The position numbers were made by a program, and so were the translations under genes. 64,000 bases of DNA from Rossellomorea sp. y25. GTDB taxonomy: Bacteria > Bacillota > Bacilli > Bacillales > Bacillaceae_B. The notes under the pieces were generated by a model. That model did not search any database and had not been told where the DNA came from. It saw only the letters and a program-made list of their open reading frames with translations. Shown here one piece after another: positions 19,469 to 27,593 of this stretch. The DNA lies in NCBI RefSeq assembly GCF_038049935.1, contig NZ_CP145886.1, forward strand, positions 3,108,501 through 3,172,500, written 5' to 3'. Each line of letters starts with the position of its first letter. The first letter of the stretch is position 1.

Positions 19469-19888
19469 CTAGATATAGAACATGTATGCATCTGATTCAC
19501 CATCATCAGAATGACTGGCTAAATCTTCTATCGTTGTATTGTCGAGCACTTCTTTCACGGCATCACGAATGCGGATCCAAAGCTCACGTTTTGCCGGTTC
19601 TTCATCTTCAATCCCTTCGACGGGACTGATAGGCCCTTCAAGGATCCGGATAATATCCCCAGCTGTAATTTCAGATGGCTCATGTCCTAAGACATACCCG
19701 CCGTATGCTCCCCGGATGCTTCTTACAAGTCCTCCGTTACGCAGGGGAGCCACCAGCTGCTCAAGATAATGTTCCGAGAGCTCATGCTGCTGCGCGATCG
19801 TTTTAAGTGAAGTCGGACCTTCACCATGGCGTTTTGCTAATTCAATCATAATCGTTAAACCGTATCGGCCTTTAGTAGATATCTTCAT
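19469..19888 (-). CDS. cymR: Rrf2 family cysteine metabolism repressor CymR
   Basis: 139 residues. CymR, with CysK, represses sulfur assimilation genes. A winged helix covers residues 1-80 (MKISTKGRYGLTIMIELAKR, LSEHYLEQLVAPLRNGGLVRS, RGAYGGYVL), followed by the dimerisation helix. It has no cysteine cluster, so it is not an Fe-S IscR-type member. The ATG at 19888 has AGAGGTG six bases upstream. It heads the cymR-desulfurase-mnmA unit, linking sulfur status with sulfur use in tRNA thiolation. Confidence 0.95.
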   Translation of the reverse strand: MKISTKGRYGLTIMIELAKRHGEGPTSLKTIAQQHELSEHYLEQLVAPLRNGGLVRSIRGAYGGYVLGHEPSEITAGDIIRILEGPISPVEGIEDEEPAKRELWIRIRDAVKEVLDNTTIEDLASHSDDGESDAYMFYI

Positions 19889-19964
19889 GTCCAGCACCTC
19901 TAATATATTTAATAACGTTACAATCATAAATGAGTCGTATCTTTCTTCTATATTGACTTTTGTT

Positions 19965-19994
19965 ATTATAGCATATCCTTCCTCTCACTGTGAA
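19965..19994 (-). promoter_or_regulatory. Promoter of cymR operon
   Basis: Minus-strand TTCACA (complement 19989-19994), 18-base spacer, perfect TATAAT (complement 19965-19970), about 75 bases upstream of the cymR ATG. Confidence 0.75.
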
Positions 19995-20104
19995 AAGGGC
20001 GTCTTCATTCACTTCCCTCCTTTTTCCCAGCCACAATATTTCCTTATGAGAACCTCCTATGATAAAGTGAATCTAACTAGAACGTCAGTTTGGAGAGATG
20101 TTTC

Positions 20105-21379
20105 ATGTCGATTAAACCACTTGCCTTTAAGATGAGACCCAGAACCATTGATGAGATCATCGGACAGCAGCATTTAGTTGGAGAAGGAAAGATCATAGAC
20201 AGGATGGTAAAAGCAAAACAGCTTTCTTCCATGATCTTATATGGTCCACCCGGGATTGGAAAAACGTCCATCGCGAGCGCCATTGCCGGAAGTACGAAAT
20301 ACCGGTTTAAGACCCTGAATGCCGTAACCAATAATAAAAAAGATATTCAAATCGTAGCGGAAGAAGCCAAAATGTCGGGAAAAGTAATTCTTCTATTAGA
20401 TGAGGTTCATCGCTTGGATAAAGGAAAGCAGGATTTTCTCCTTCCTTATTTAGAGAACGGGATGATCACCCTAATTGGGGCAACAACAAGCAATCCCTAT
20501 CATGCGATCAATCCAGCCATACGAAGCAGATGCCAAATTTTTGAACTAAAGCCCCTTTCCATTGATGAAATGAAAGTCGCCTTGAATCGAGCCATTGAAG
20601 ATAGAGAACGTGGATTAGGGGAGTATTCACTTGATGTGACCGACGAAGCGATTGAACATTTTGCGAGCAGCAGCTTCGGGGATGTCAGAAGTTCCTTGAA
20701 TGCTTTGGAATTGGCGGTTCTGTCCACTTCACCGGATGAGGACGGGGTCATTCGCATCGATGTAAGCATTGCGGAAGAATGCCTTCAAAAGAAAAGCTTT
20801 TCTCACGATAAAGATGGAGATGCCCATTATGATGTCGTAAGTGCCTTTCAGAAGTCGATTCGTGGAAGTGACGTGAATGCCGCTCTTCACTATTTAGGCA
20901 GACTCGTTGAAGCCGGGGATCTTCCAAGCATCGCCCGCAGACTATTGGTGATTGCCTATGAAGATATCGGCCTTGCCAATCCTCAAGCAGGACCAAGAAC
21001 ATTGGCGGCAGTCGAAACTGCTGAGAAAATCGGATTTCCAGAAGCGAGAATCCCGTTAGCCAACGCAATCATCGAACTTTGTCTCTCACCTAAATCGAAC
21101 TCGGCGATCACGGCCATCGACCTGGCACTCGGTGATATCCGTAAAGGAAAAAGCGGCGAGGTTCCGGATCACTTAAAAGATGCTCACTATCAAGGCGCCA
21201 AAGAACTTGGAAGAGGAATCGAATACAAGTATCCACACAGCTATGAATCAGGATGGGTACCGCAAACCTATTTACCTGACAAATTAAAAAATGCTAACTA
21301 CTATACTCCAAAATCGACTGGGAAATTTGAACAGGCGATTGCCCAGGTGTATGAAAAGATTAATAAGCAGATGAAATAA
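20105..21379 (+). CDS. rarA: Replication-associated recombination protein RarA (MgsA)
   Basis: 424 residues. A clamp-loader-like AAA+ ATPase that acts at stalled replication forks. It begins MSIKPLAFKMRPRTIDEIIGQQHL; Walker A MILYGPPGIGKTSIA (about 44-58), Walker B VILLLDEVHRLDKGKQ, then sensor 1 LIGATTSNP and the C-terminal tetramerisation domain with HDKDGDAHYDVVSAFQKSIRGSD. The ATG at 20105 is seven bases from GGAGAG; the TTG at 20090 overlaps the upstream region of that site. It is divergent from cymR and corresponds to yrvN. Confidence 0.96.
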   Translation: MSIKPLAFKMRPRTIDEIIGQQHLVGEGKIIDRMVKAKQLSSMILYGPPGIGKTSIASAIAGSTKYRFKTLNAVTNNKKDIQIVAEEAKMSGKVILLLDEVHRLDKGKQDFLLPYLENGMITLIGATTSNPYHAINPAIRSRCQIFELKPLSIDEMKVALNRAIEDRERGLGEYSLDVTDEAIEHFASSSFGDVRSSLNALELAVLSTSPDEDGVIRIDVSIAEECLQKKSFSHDKDGDAHYDVVSAFQKSIRGSDVNAALHYLGRLVEAGDLPSIARRLLVIAYEDIGLANPQAGPRTLAAVETAEKIGFPEARIPLANAIIELCLSPKSNSAITAIDLALGDIRKGKSGEVPDHLKDAHYQGAKELGRGIEYKYPHSYESGWVPQTYLPDKLKNANYYTPKSTGKFEQAIAQVYEKINKQMK

Positions 21380-21427
21380 CAAAGCCGGAGGCGGCTCGTT
21401 GTGGCCCAAAACTGGCATTTCTCTATC

Positions 21428-21476
21428 AAAACCTGCTGAAAGGACGATCCTTTTTGGCAGGTTTTTGTTTTTTGGA
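21428..21476 (+). terminator. Terminator after rarA
   Basis: AAACCTGC-TG-AAAGGA pairs with TCCTTT-TT-GGCAGGTTT around CGA, followed by a T-rich run, about 50 bases beyond the rarA stop. Confidence 0.85.
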
Positions 21477-21534
21477 CTGCTTTCCCATCCATTTATAGGG
21501 ATTGACGGGTGGTATTAAGGGGTAATTCCGGTTG

Positions 21535-21639
21535 TTGTGCCACTTTCACCAAAACTTGTGCCAGATTTGTAGTTTGTTGTGCCACTTTCACCAGAACTTG
21601 TGCCAGATTCACGTTTTGTTGTTCCAAATTGTGAACAAC
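21535..21639. repeat. Five-unit array with exact 21-bp period
   Basis: TTGTGCCA starts at 21535, 21556, 21577 and 21598, and a variant TTGTTCCA at 21619, always 21 bases apart. Units 1 and 3 share CTTTCACCARAAC after the core, units 2 and 4 share a GATT-type second half, so the array alternates A-B-A-B. The last unit forms a hairpin GTTGTTC/GAACAAC (21618-21639). It fills part of the 399-base gap between rarA and tgl; the rest (21640-21740) shows nothing clear. Confidence 0.88.
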
Positions 21640-21722
21640 CTCCTAAGATAGACTTTTGACTTATCCAATCATGTAAAAAACAGCCATCCTAGTTTACCTT
21701 TTCAAAAAATTTCTACTGTTGA

Positions 21723-21753
21723 TACCCATATCTCCTCACCCCATCATACATTA
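21723..21753 (+). promoter_or_regulatory. Candidate sigma-K type promoter of tgl
   Basis: CATACATTA at 21745-21753 matches the mother-cell sigma-K -10 pattern CATA-N3-TA, 26 bases before the start. The AC -35 dinucleotide is not at ideal spacing. Known late mother-cell expression of tgl makes it plausible. Confidence 0.4.
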
Positions 21754-21778
21754 GTAAAAAAGCCTGGAGGTGTATGGA

Positions 21779-22498
21779 TTGATTATCATTGAAAATGGAT
21801 TGTCAAGTAATGGGTTGCAGAATCTATCACCTGTAGAAAAAAGCATCGTTAAAGCGCTGGAAAGCAGTCCTACGGAGTATCGTTACCGTAATTTAGGCGA
21901 GCTCATATTTGAGTTGAAGATGCGGGAACGATTCATTGCCAATGCAAGGAGCATGGATGAGGGTGACGCCAAATTCGCTGCTTTTGAACATTCCTATTTC
22001 AACTCTGCCTTTTGGATCAAGACTCCATATGGATATAGGCTTCGCGACTCGAAGCTTCCATCAGAGGCCATTGAAGATATATTCACAAATAGCTCTGCCT
22101 ATAGCTTCGAATGTGTCACCAGCATTGTCCTCATTTACTATAAATCAATCCTTGATACGATCAGGACTTCTTATTTCAATCAGCTGTTCTCCCCCCTTTT
22201 AGTGTGGGGTCACAATTATGACGATGATATGAGCATGGTCACCTATGAAGGCGTGGACTATATTCCAGGGGATGTTTATTATTTCTCTAACCCTGATTAT
22301 GACGATCCGATATGGATGGGGGAAAATTCTGTGTTTTTAGAAGAGGATCAGTATTTTGGTCACGGAGTGGGAATCATGACTCATGATGAAATGATAGAAG
22401 CTTTAAATACTCTTCGAAAAAAAGATGCAACCGAATCAGCCTTTCTCCTTCAACAAGTCACCCGTTTGAAGTTCTCAGATTTATACCGGTATGCATAA
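21779..22498 (+). CDS. tgl: Protein-glutamine gamma-glutamyltransferase (spore coat transglutaminase)
   Basis: 239 residues (B. subtilis Tgl is 245). It crosslinks spore coat proteins through glutamine-lysine bonds. Recognised by the ELIFELKMRERFIANARSM segment, GDAKFAAFE, and YSFECVTSIVLIYYKSILDTI, in which the cysteine (around residue 113) is the catalytic one; GHGVGI near the C-terminus matches the AHGLGI segment of Tgl. The start is TTG at 21779 (MIIIENG), eight bases from GGAGG, matching the MII start of B. subtilis Tgl. In B. subtilis tgl is elsewhere, so its place between rarA and the yhc operon is a local arrangement. Confidence 0.9.
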   Translation: MIIIENGLSSNGLQNLSPVEKSIVKALESSPTEYRYRNLGELIFELKMRERFIANARSMDEGDAKFAAFEHSYFNSAFWIKTPYGYRLRDSKLPSEAIEDIFTNSSAYSFECVTSIVLIYYKSILDTIRTSYFNQLFSPLLVWGHNYDDDMSMVTYEGVDYIPGDVYYFSNPDYDDPIWMGENSVFLEEDQYFGHGVGIMTHDEMIEALNTLRKKDATESAFLLQQVTRLKFSDLYRYA

Positions 22499-22533
22499 AA
22501 GTGACGAACTGTGATGAGTCCGTCACTTTTTGT
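22499..22533 (+). terminator. Terminator after tgl
   Basis: AAGTGACG and CGTCACTT pair around a 15-base loop and run into TTT, directly after the tgl stop codon. Confidence 0.85.
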
Positions 22534-22544
22534 TGCTTTTTAGT

Positions 22545-22664
22545 TGTCCAGCTACGGCGGCTAGACCCTCGAGGGCATAAGTCAAACTTCCCAAAAAGGC
22601 AAAGGACGCCTTTCCGGGATGTTCGCCTTATGCTTGTCGGGTCTGACCAAGCCGCCTCCGCTTT
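22545..22664. repeat. Nested palindromic intergenic repeat element
   Basis: About 120 bases of imperfect palindrome: GGCGGC-TA-GACCC on the left pairs with GGGTC...GCCGCC on the right, GCATAAG with CTTATGC inside that, then CCC/GGG, and AAAGGC with GCCTTT at the tip. It is more GC-rich than its surroundings and ends two bases before the stop codon of the ABC permease gene. I recall similar palindromes recurring between genes of Bacillus genomes, but copy number cannot be checked here. Confidence 0.75.
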
Positions 22665-22665
22665 T

Positions 22666-23616
22666 CTATGCCGCTACATCCCTCTTATTAAAGACGATGA
22701 AGGCCAGCAGCTGGAAGATGATGAAGTAGATGATGAGCATGGTGATCGAGAAGCCCATGGTCATGCCGTCCACTAGCGGTGGTGTGAAACCTGTATATTG
22801 AGTCAGATCTGTGTTCGCGAACAGACTGAATTTTGCCCAGTCGAATCGAAGAGCGAGCAGGCTCGTTGCATTGGCTCCCACAAATAATAGAAACAGGGAA
22901 ATCCCGATAGCCAGTGAGCTGCTTCTGAATACGGTCGAAATCATGAATGCCATCGTAGCCATCATCACGACATCGATGGTTTTCAATAAATATGTTTTAA
23001 TCAGGTACCCGACAATATTTTGTTCGACTACCTTTCCATCCACATACGCCAAATGAGTTGATTGATCTGTTCCGCCAAATAATAGAAGGCCGATCAGGAA
23101 TGATACAACGAATAATACAAGTAGCATACTCATTCCGAATAAAATGACGGTGAAATATTTAGATAACAGGATTTTAGTCCTGGAAATAGGGCGGATGAGC
23201 AAAAGCTTGATAGTGCCCCAGCTGAACTCACTTGCCACAACTCCCGCTGCCACGATGATGGCAAACAGACCTACAACAAGAACGGAGAATGCATTCGTTT
23301 CTACAAACGTCCAAACGGTTTCTTTCACTTTAGGCTGAATGTCGTTTTCAATTCGATATTCATTAATAGCAATCCTTCTTTCGGTGTCTTTCACGATAAA
23401 CTTATTCATACTTGGATTTTCAGATAACATTTGCTTATCTGCTTCCACTTGTCCTGTCAGTTCCTGCTTCCAGTTTTCCGATTCCTTTGCTTTTCCGTCA
23501 TCATACTTGGTGAAAGCAGCCGTAACACCAATAATAAGAATAAGTAATCCGAGCATTACATACGTTCCGACCCGCTTGAATATTTTTGTCCATTCATTTC
23601 TGATAAGACTAAGCAT
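22666..23616 (-). CDS. yhcI: ABC transporter permease (YhcI-like)
   Basis: 316 residues. An ABC-2 type permease: one transmembrane segment near the N-terminus (about 15-38), a large outside loop (about 40-110) and five further segments, including FSVLVVGLFAIIVAAGVVASEFSWGTIKLLLIRPISR (read in pieces: VVASEFSWGTIK, LLIRPISR), a hallmark of this family. The ATG at 23616 follows GGAGAGG by six bases and overlaps the yhcH end by eight bases. Last gene of a yhcE-F-G-H-I-like operon; the substrate is unknown. Confidence 0.82.
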   Translation of the reverse strand: MLSLIRNEWTKIFKRVGTYVMLGLLILIIGVTAAFTKYDDGKAKESENWKQELTGQVEADKQMLSENPSMNKFIVKDTERRIAINEYRIENDIQPKVKETVWTFVETNAFSVLVVGLFAIIVAAGVVASEFSWGTIKLLLIRPISRTKILLSKYFTVILFGMSMLLVLFVVSFLIGLLLFGGTDQSTHLAYVDGKVVEQNIVGYLIKTYLLKTIDVVMMATMAFMISTVFRSSSLAIGISLFLLFVGANATSLLALRFDWAKFSLFANTDLTQYTGFTPPLVDGMTMGFSITMLIIYFIIFQLLAFIVFNKRDVAA

Positions 23617-24535
23617 GCACGACCTCTCCTTTATCATTCGTAATTTCTAAGAATCTGTCTTCTAATGTTTTGGCAATTGGCATAACGCTATAAATTTGAA
23701 CATCTGCTTCCACTAGAGCGCGAATGACATTCGGGACTTGCTCTTTTGTTAGAGCTACCTGAACTTCCGAACCCTTGGCTTCATATTTAATTGCTGGATC
23801 AAATAATTTCAGTACAGCTTGGATTTTTTCAGCATCATTTACCTCAAAATGATAAACCTGCTCTGACCCCTCTACAAAATCACGCACCTGCTGCACATCC
23901 ACAAGCTTTCCGGATTGGATGATCCCGATACGATCACACATCATTTCCATTTCAGATAATAAGTGACTCGATACGATAACCGCCATACCCTCTTCCTGGG
24001 CAAGCTTTCTGATATACGCACGAATTTCGCGGATACCGGCAGGATCCAGTCCATTTGTAGGCTCATCGAGTATGAGGAGCTTTGGTTTATGGAGCAGGCA
24101 TTGCGCCAGACCCAAGCGCTGTCTCATTCCAAGTGAATAAGTTTTCACTTTATCATTGATGCGGTCTGTTAAACCGACAAGTTCGATGACTTCCTTCATT
24201 CTTTCTTCGGTGATTCCATTTTGCATGCGGGCAAAATGTTTTAAGTTTTGATATCCCGACATGAACTTATAGAGCTCCGGGTTTTCAACGATGGCACCAA
24301 CATCCTTAATGGCACCTTCGAAATCTTTTTTGATGCTCTTCCCAGAAATCAGGACGTCTCCTTTTGAAATATTCATTAGTCCTACTATCATTCGGATCGT
24401 CGTCGTTTTTCCTGCTCCATTAGGTCCCAGAAAACCGAATACTTCCCCTTCATACACATCAAAGGATAAATTATCGATAATGGTCTTGCCTTTAATGACT
24501 TTTGAGACACCCTGTAATTGCACAACCGTCTTCAT
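23609..24535 (-). CDS. yhcH: ABC transporter ATP-binding protein (YhcH-like)
   Basis: 308 residues. Walker A VFGFLGPNGAGKTTTIRM (about 33-50), signature YSLGMRQRLGLAQ (about 130), Walker B LLILDEPTNGLDPAG and the switch histidine in SSHLL. The C-terminal 90 residues form the accessory domain usual in ABC-2 ATPases. The ATG at 24535 overlaps the yhcG stop (TGATG), showing coupling. Probably partners YhcI in an exporter. Confidence 0.85.
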   Translation of the reverse strand: MKTVVQLQGVSKVIKGKTIIDNLSFDVYEGEVFGFLGPNGAGKTTTIRMIVGLMNISKGDVLISGKSIKKDFEGAIKDVGAIVENPELYKFMSGYQNLKHFARMQNGITEERMKEVIELVGLTDRINDKVKTYSLGMRQRLGLAQCLLHKPKLLILDEPTNGLDPAGIREIRAYIRKLAQEEGMAVIVSSHLLSEMEMMCDRIGIIQSGKLVDVQQVRDFVEGSEQVYHFEVNDAEKIQAVLKLFDPAIKYEAKGSEVQVALTKEQVPNVIRALVEADVQIYSVMPIAKTLEDRFLEITNDKGEVVHA

Positions 24536-25245
24536 CACTTCATCTTCCCTTCTTTTTTCGTTGTTTGTTTCAACCACTGCAGGACTGACAATCCTTCTAT
24601 TTCTCTAAGCTCTTCTACCTGACAGTGCCCTTTAATTTCTCCATCATTGATAATGAACGCTTCATCAAGTATCCCTTCAATTTCATCGATTTCATGGGTT
24701 GCTATGATCACTGTCTGATTCCCGAAATCGATATAGGATAAGAGACCTTTCACGATGGAGTCCCTTACCATGGGATCCAAACCTGAAAATGGTTCATCCA
24801 GGAGCAGGACCTCCGTATTTCGGGACAGGGCAAGAACAAGCTTCAGTCTGCCGCGATTTCCTTTCGATAAATGCTTGATCTTCTTCTTGCTATCCAGCTC
24901 CATAAATCCCACTAACTCATGAGCACGGGTCAAGTCAAAGTCTGAGAATTGAGAGGCGTAAAACCGGATCATCCCATCAACGGTAAATGCTTCGTAAAAC
25001 ATATCCAATTCAGTAAGATACGCCACTTCACTTGCTTGTTTCCGGGTAACAGGCTTGCCGTTCATGGTCACAGTACCTGCACTCGGAAGAACTAAACCTG
25101 CGATCATCTTCAAAGTGGTCGATTTTCCGCTGCCGTTCGGACCTAAAAGACCATAAATCTTACCCTTTTCAAATTGAAACGACGTATTCTTTAAGGCCAT
25201 TTCATTTCCATATTTTTTGGTTACACCTTCAAATTTCACAACCAT
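24535..25245 (-). CDS. yhcG: ABC transporter ATP-binding protein (YhcG-like)
   Basis: 236 residues. Walker A IYGLLGPNGSGKSTTLKM (about 30-47), a degenerate signature LSKGNRGRLKL, Walker B VLLLDEPFSGLDP and the ATHEIDE switch. The LSKGN form of the signature resembles the GntR-linked YtrB/YhcG class. It starts two bases after the GntR gene. It may pair with the membrane protein YhcE encoded upstream (inference from order). Confidence 0.85.
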   Translation of the reverse strand: MVVKFEGVTKKYGNEMALKNTSFQFEKGKIYGLLGPNGSGKSTTLKMIAGLVLPSAGTVTMNGKPVTRKQASEVAYLTELDMFYEAFTVDGMIRFYASQFSDFDLTRAHELVGFMELDSKKKIKHLSKGNRGRLKLVLALSRNTEVLLLDEPFSGLDPMVRDSIVKGLLSYIDFGNQTVIIATHEIDEIEGILDEAFIINDGEIKGHCQVEELREIEGLSVLQWLKQTTKKEGKMK

Positions 25246-25247
25246 CT

Positions 25248-25622
25248 CTATTCCTCCCCTCTTTGGGCAAGGTATCTCTCGACGCCATTTATCATTTGTT
25301 CTTTTGTTAATCCCAGTTCTTTCATATTCTTAATGAACGATTCAATCACTTCCTGTTGGACCTTTTCATTCAAAACTGAAAGAACCTCTTCCTTTTCCGT
25401 TACAAATGTTCCCTGCCCTCTCCTCGTCTCCACAATTTCCATCCTTTCTAATTCGCTGTACGTACGTTGAATGGTATTTGGATTCACCCCGGATTGAACG
25501 GCCATTTCCCGGACAGAGGGCAGTTTGTCACCCGGAGTTAATTCTTTTCTTACAATCTCACGTATGATTCGATCAGCTATTTGAAGGTATATCGGCTTGG
25601 AAGCTGTATATTCCTCTGTCAT
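25248..25622 (-). CDS. yhcF: GntR family regulator (YhcF/YtrA type)
   Basis: 124 residues. The winged helix-turn-helix occupies 10-75 (IYLQIADRIIREIVRKELTPGDKLPSVREMA read in parts: IADRIIREIV, PGDKLPSVREMA, NPNTIQRTYSELERM, RRGQGTFV), with only a short helical C-terminus, as in the YtrA subfamily that controls adjacent ABC operons. It most likely represses its own operon through the inverted repeat at 26424-26461. It lies three bases after yhcE and two before yhcG. Confidence 0.9.
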   Translation of the reverse strand: MTEEYTASKPIYLQIADRIIREIVRKELTPGDKLPSVREMAVQSGVNPNTIQRTYSELERMEIVETRRGQGTFVTEKEEVLSVLNEKVQQEVIESFIKNMKELGLTKEQMINGVERYLAQRGEE

Positions 25623-25625
25623 GTA

Positions 25626-26405
25626 TTACACCTCAACCTTACGATCTAATAACCAGCATGAAATGATAAATACGACTATCATGACTATTCCCTCGAATAC
25701 AAACGGCAGCAAGGGCAGCGGGATCATTTCAGGATCAAAACCGGCCTTCGCCTGATTGGAACCAACCGAGAAAAAGACGCCCGAACTCACTTCAACAGTA
25801 AAAGTATCGAAGAGTAATCTTTCCACCCATTTAATGCTCATAAGAAATGCGACAATACTTTGATACACAATGATAAAACCAGCTACAAAAATCCATCGTA
25901 TACTCTTGATGGATGGATACTTTGAAAGAGAGTGGTAGAAGGTCCATAAGAAAATCGTCCATCCGGATATATACAGGCCCACCACCGTTACGCCTAAATT
26001 AAAGAAGATGCCTTCTTTAATCGGCCAATAGGAGAAAAGAGAGGCTTCCGGATACATGAGCATGGAGATGATCCCCAGGCCATCCACTAACAGTAGTGAC
26101 AAAGTGGAGTAAATAAATGCAATAATCAACTTGGGCAACAAGAGCATAAACCCGTTATAGGGACTGTGAAGCCAGAGCTGTGTTTTCCCTTCCAGACGAA
26201 GCATGGAGCATACGATGCCCGGAAGAAAGGCAAAATGAAATACACCGATCATGATGAGAAAGATTTGAACAATCGTTGGCTCTTTGACGAAATTCCCGAT
26301 CACCAATCCAATAATGTAAATCAGAAAAATAATCGCTAACCAGCCAAAAAACCAAACCTTAGAGGTTTTAAAGTCTTTCCAAAGAAGACCTGTAAAAGCG
26401 TTCAT
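25626..26405 (-). CDS. yhcE: Polytopic membrane protein (YhcE-like)
   Basis: 259 residues with six predicted transmembrane segments: about 17-38, 48-70, 88-110, 130-155, 172-192 and 233-253. The N-terminus MNAFTGLLWKDFKTSK resembles the start of ABC-2 permeases, so it may be the membrane half for YhcG. First gene of the operon; AAAAGGAG precedes the ATG. Identified mainly by order relative to B. subtilis yhcE-F-G-H-I, not by a distinctive motif. Confidence 0.75.
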   Translation of the reverse strand: MNAFTGLLWKDFKTSKVWFFGWLAIIFLIYIIGLVIGNFVKEPTIVQIFLIMIGVFHFAFLPGIVCSMLRLEGKTQLWLHSPYNGFMLLLPKLIIAFIYSTLSLLLVDGLGIISMLMYPEASLFSYWPIKEGIFFNLGVTVVGLYISGWTIFLWTFYHSLSKYPSIKSIRWIFVAGFIIVYQSIVAFLMSIKWVERLLFDTFTVEVSSGVFFSVGSNQAKAGFDPEMIPLPLLPFVFEGIVMIVVFIISCWLLDRKVEV

Positions 26406-26423
26406 ACGTGCACTCCTTTTAAC

Positions 26424-26474
26424 GTGTCATGGTGTTCTAGTTAGATAGTACACTATGACACATTAAACAGTCAA
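26424..26474 (-). promoter_or_regulatory. Promoter and inverted-repeat operator of the yhcE-I operon
   Basis: Minus strand -35 TTGACT (complement 26469-26474), 18 bases, -10 TACTAT (complement 26445-26450). A 12-base inverted repeat, GTGTCATAGTGT and ACACCATGACAC (one mismatch), with arms at 26450-26461 and 26424-26435 separated by 14 bases, overlaps the -10 and the likely start of transcription. This is a natural target for the GntR protein encoded in the operon. Confidence 0.8.
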
Positions 26475-26580
26475 TCCTTTTTTAACCCAATTAATGGAAT
26501 TAGTTTTCAAGAATGTGTACAGCTGGCTAAGAGGAGGCTTGAAGTTGGATAGAAAATTCGCCGTACTGCTTAAAGTATAG

Positions 26581-26617
26581 AAAAAGGACTGAATCCATTT
26601 TAGATTCAGTCCTTTTT
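26581..26617 (-). terminator. Terminator after tcdA
   Basis: AAAAAGGACTGAATC and its exact complement flank a 7-base loop; A- and T-runs on both sides make it potentially bidirectional. Confidence 0.92.
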
Positions 26618-26624
26618 CTGGGCA

Positions 26625-27389
26625 TTATTTGTCTTTTACTCTTTTAATTTCAATATGCTTTAACAGCTGGTTCATCACATGACTGGCTGCAATCAAACCT
26701 GCAACCGATGGAACAAACGCATTGGAAGACGGAGGAAGTTGCGCTTTACGAATCTTTGCATCATCTTTTCCTACTTCTTTTCGAATATCTTCACGGATGA
26801 CAATCGGACTTTCATCAGAGAAGACAACGGTTACGCCTTTTTTAATTCCTTCTTTTTTCAGGCGGGTACGAATCACCTTGGCAATTGGATCCGTATGCGT
26901 TTTACTGATATCCGCAATTTTAAAGCGTGTGGGATCGGTTTTATTCGCCGCTCCCATGCTCGCGATTAGAGGAATATCTCGTTTTATGCACTCTTTCATT
27001 AAGTGAATTTTATAGGAAATCGTATCAGAAGCATCGATCACATAATCCAATCCCTGATTGAAAAATTCCTCGTATGTTTCCTCCGTGTAGAACATCTTTA
27101 AAGCAATGACTTCACAGTCTGGATTAATATCCTTAATGCGGTCCCTCATCAGATCGACCTTTGGCTGACCCACTGTAGAGAGCAATGCATGGACTTGACG
27201 ATTGACGTTGGTGATATCCACATCATCTTTATCCACTAACACAAGACGGCCTACACCCGATCTGGCTAAAGCCTCAGCTGCAAAGGATCCCACTCCCCCG
27301 ATTCCCAATACTGCCACCGTACTATTTTTAAGGGTTTGAAGTCCTTCTTTACCGATCGCTAGTTCATTTCGTGAAAACTGGTGTAGCAA
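26625..27389 (-). CDS. tcdA: tRNA threonylcarbamoyladenosine dehydratase TcdA
   Basis: 254 residues. An E1-like (ThiF/MoeB fold) enzyme that cyclises t6A37 to ct6A in tRNA. The ATP-binding VAVLGIGGVGSFAAEALARSGVG (in parts: VLGIGGVGSFAAEAL) is at about 26-48; VDKDDVDITNVNRQ is the conserved loop, and VIDASDTISYK follows. The start is TTG at 27389, giving LHQFSRNELAIGKEG as in homologues; the ATG five codons upstream lies on top of the GGAG site. Corresponds to yrvM, followed by 6S RNA and aspS as in B. subtilis. Confidence 0.93.
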   Translation of the reverse strand: MLHQFSRNELAIGKEGLQTLKNSTVAVLGIGGVGSFAAEALARSGVGRLVLVDKDDVDITNVNRQVHALLSTVGQPKVDLMRDRIKDINPDCEVIALKMFYTEETYEEFFNQGLDYVIDASDTISYKIHLMKECIKRDIPLIASMGAANKTDPTRFKIADISKTHTDPIAKVIRTRLKKEGIKKGVTVVFSDESPIVIREDIRKEVGKDDAKIRKAQLPPSSNAFVPSVAGLIAASHVMNQLLKHIEIKRVKDK

Positions 27390-27522
27390 AATAATCAACT
27401 CCATTATAAGTATTCAACTAGGTTTATACTGAATTAGAATAAAGGATATAGGACCGAAAATCAATATGAAATGTTGTCCCTCTCCCTTCGTTTACCCCAT
27501 TAAGAGAAGATTTAGTCCCAAC

Positions 27523-27551
27523 AAAAAAGCCAGGCCTCTATTCAGCCTGAC
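27523..27551 (-). terminator. Terminator downstream of 6S RNA
   Basis: Minus-strand GTCAGGC and GCCTGGC pair (one U-G) across a 9-base loop, followed by six T, about 45 bases past the proposed mature 3' end. Confidence 0.8.
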
Positions 27552-27593
27552 TTTTCATTCTATAAGATCTTCGTTAAACTATCATGTTTGGAT

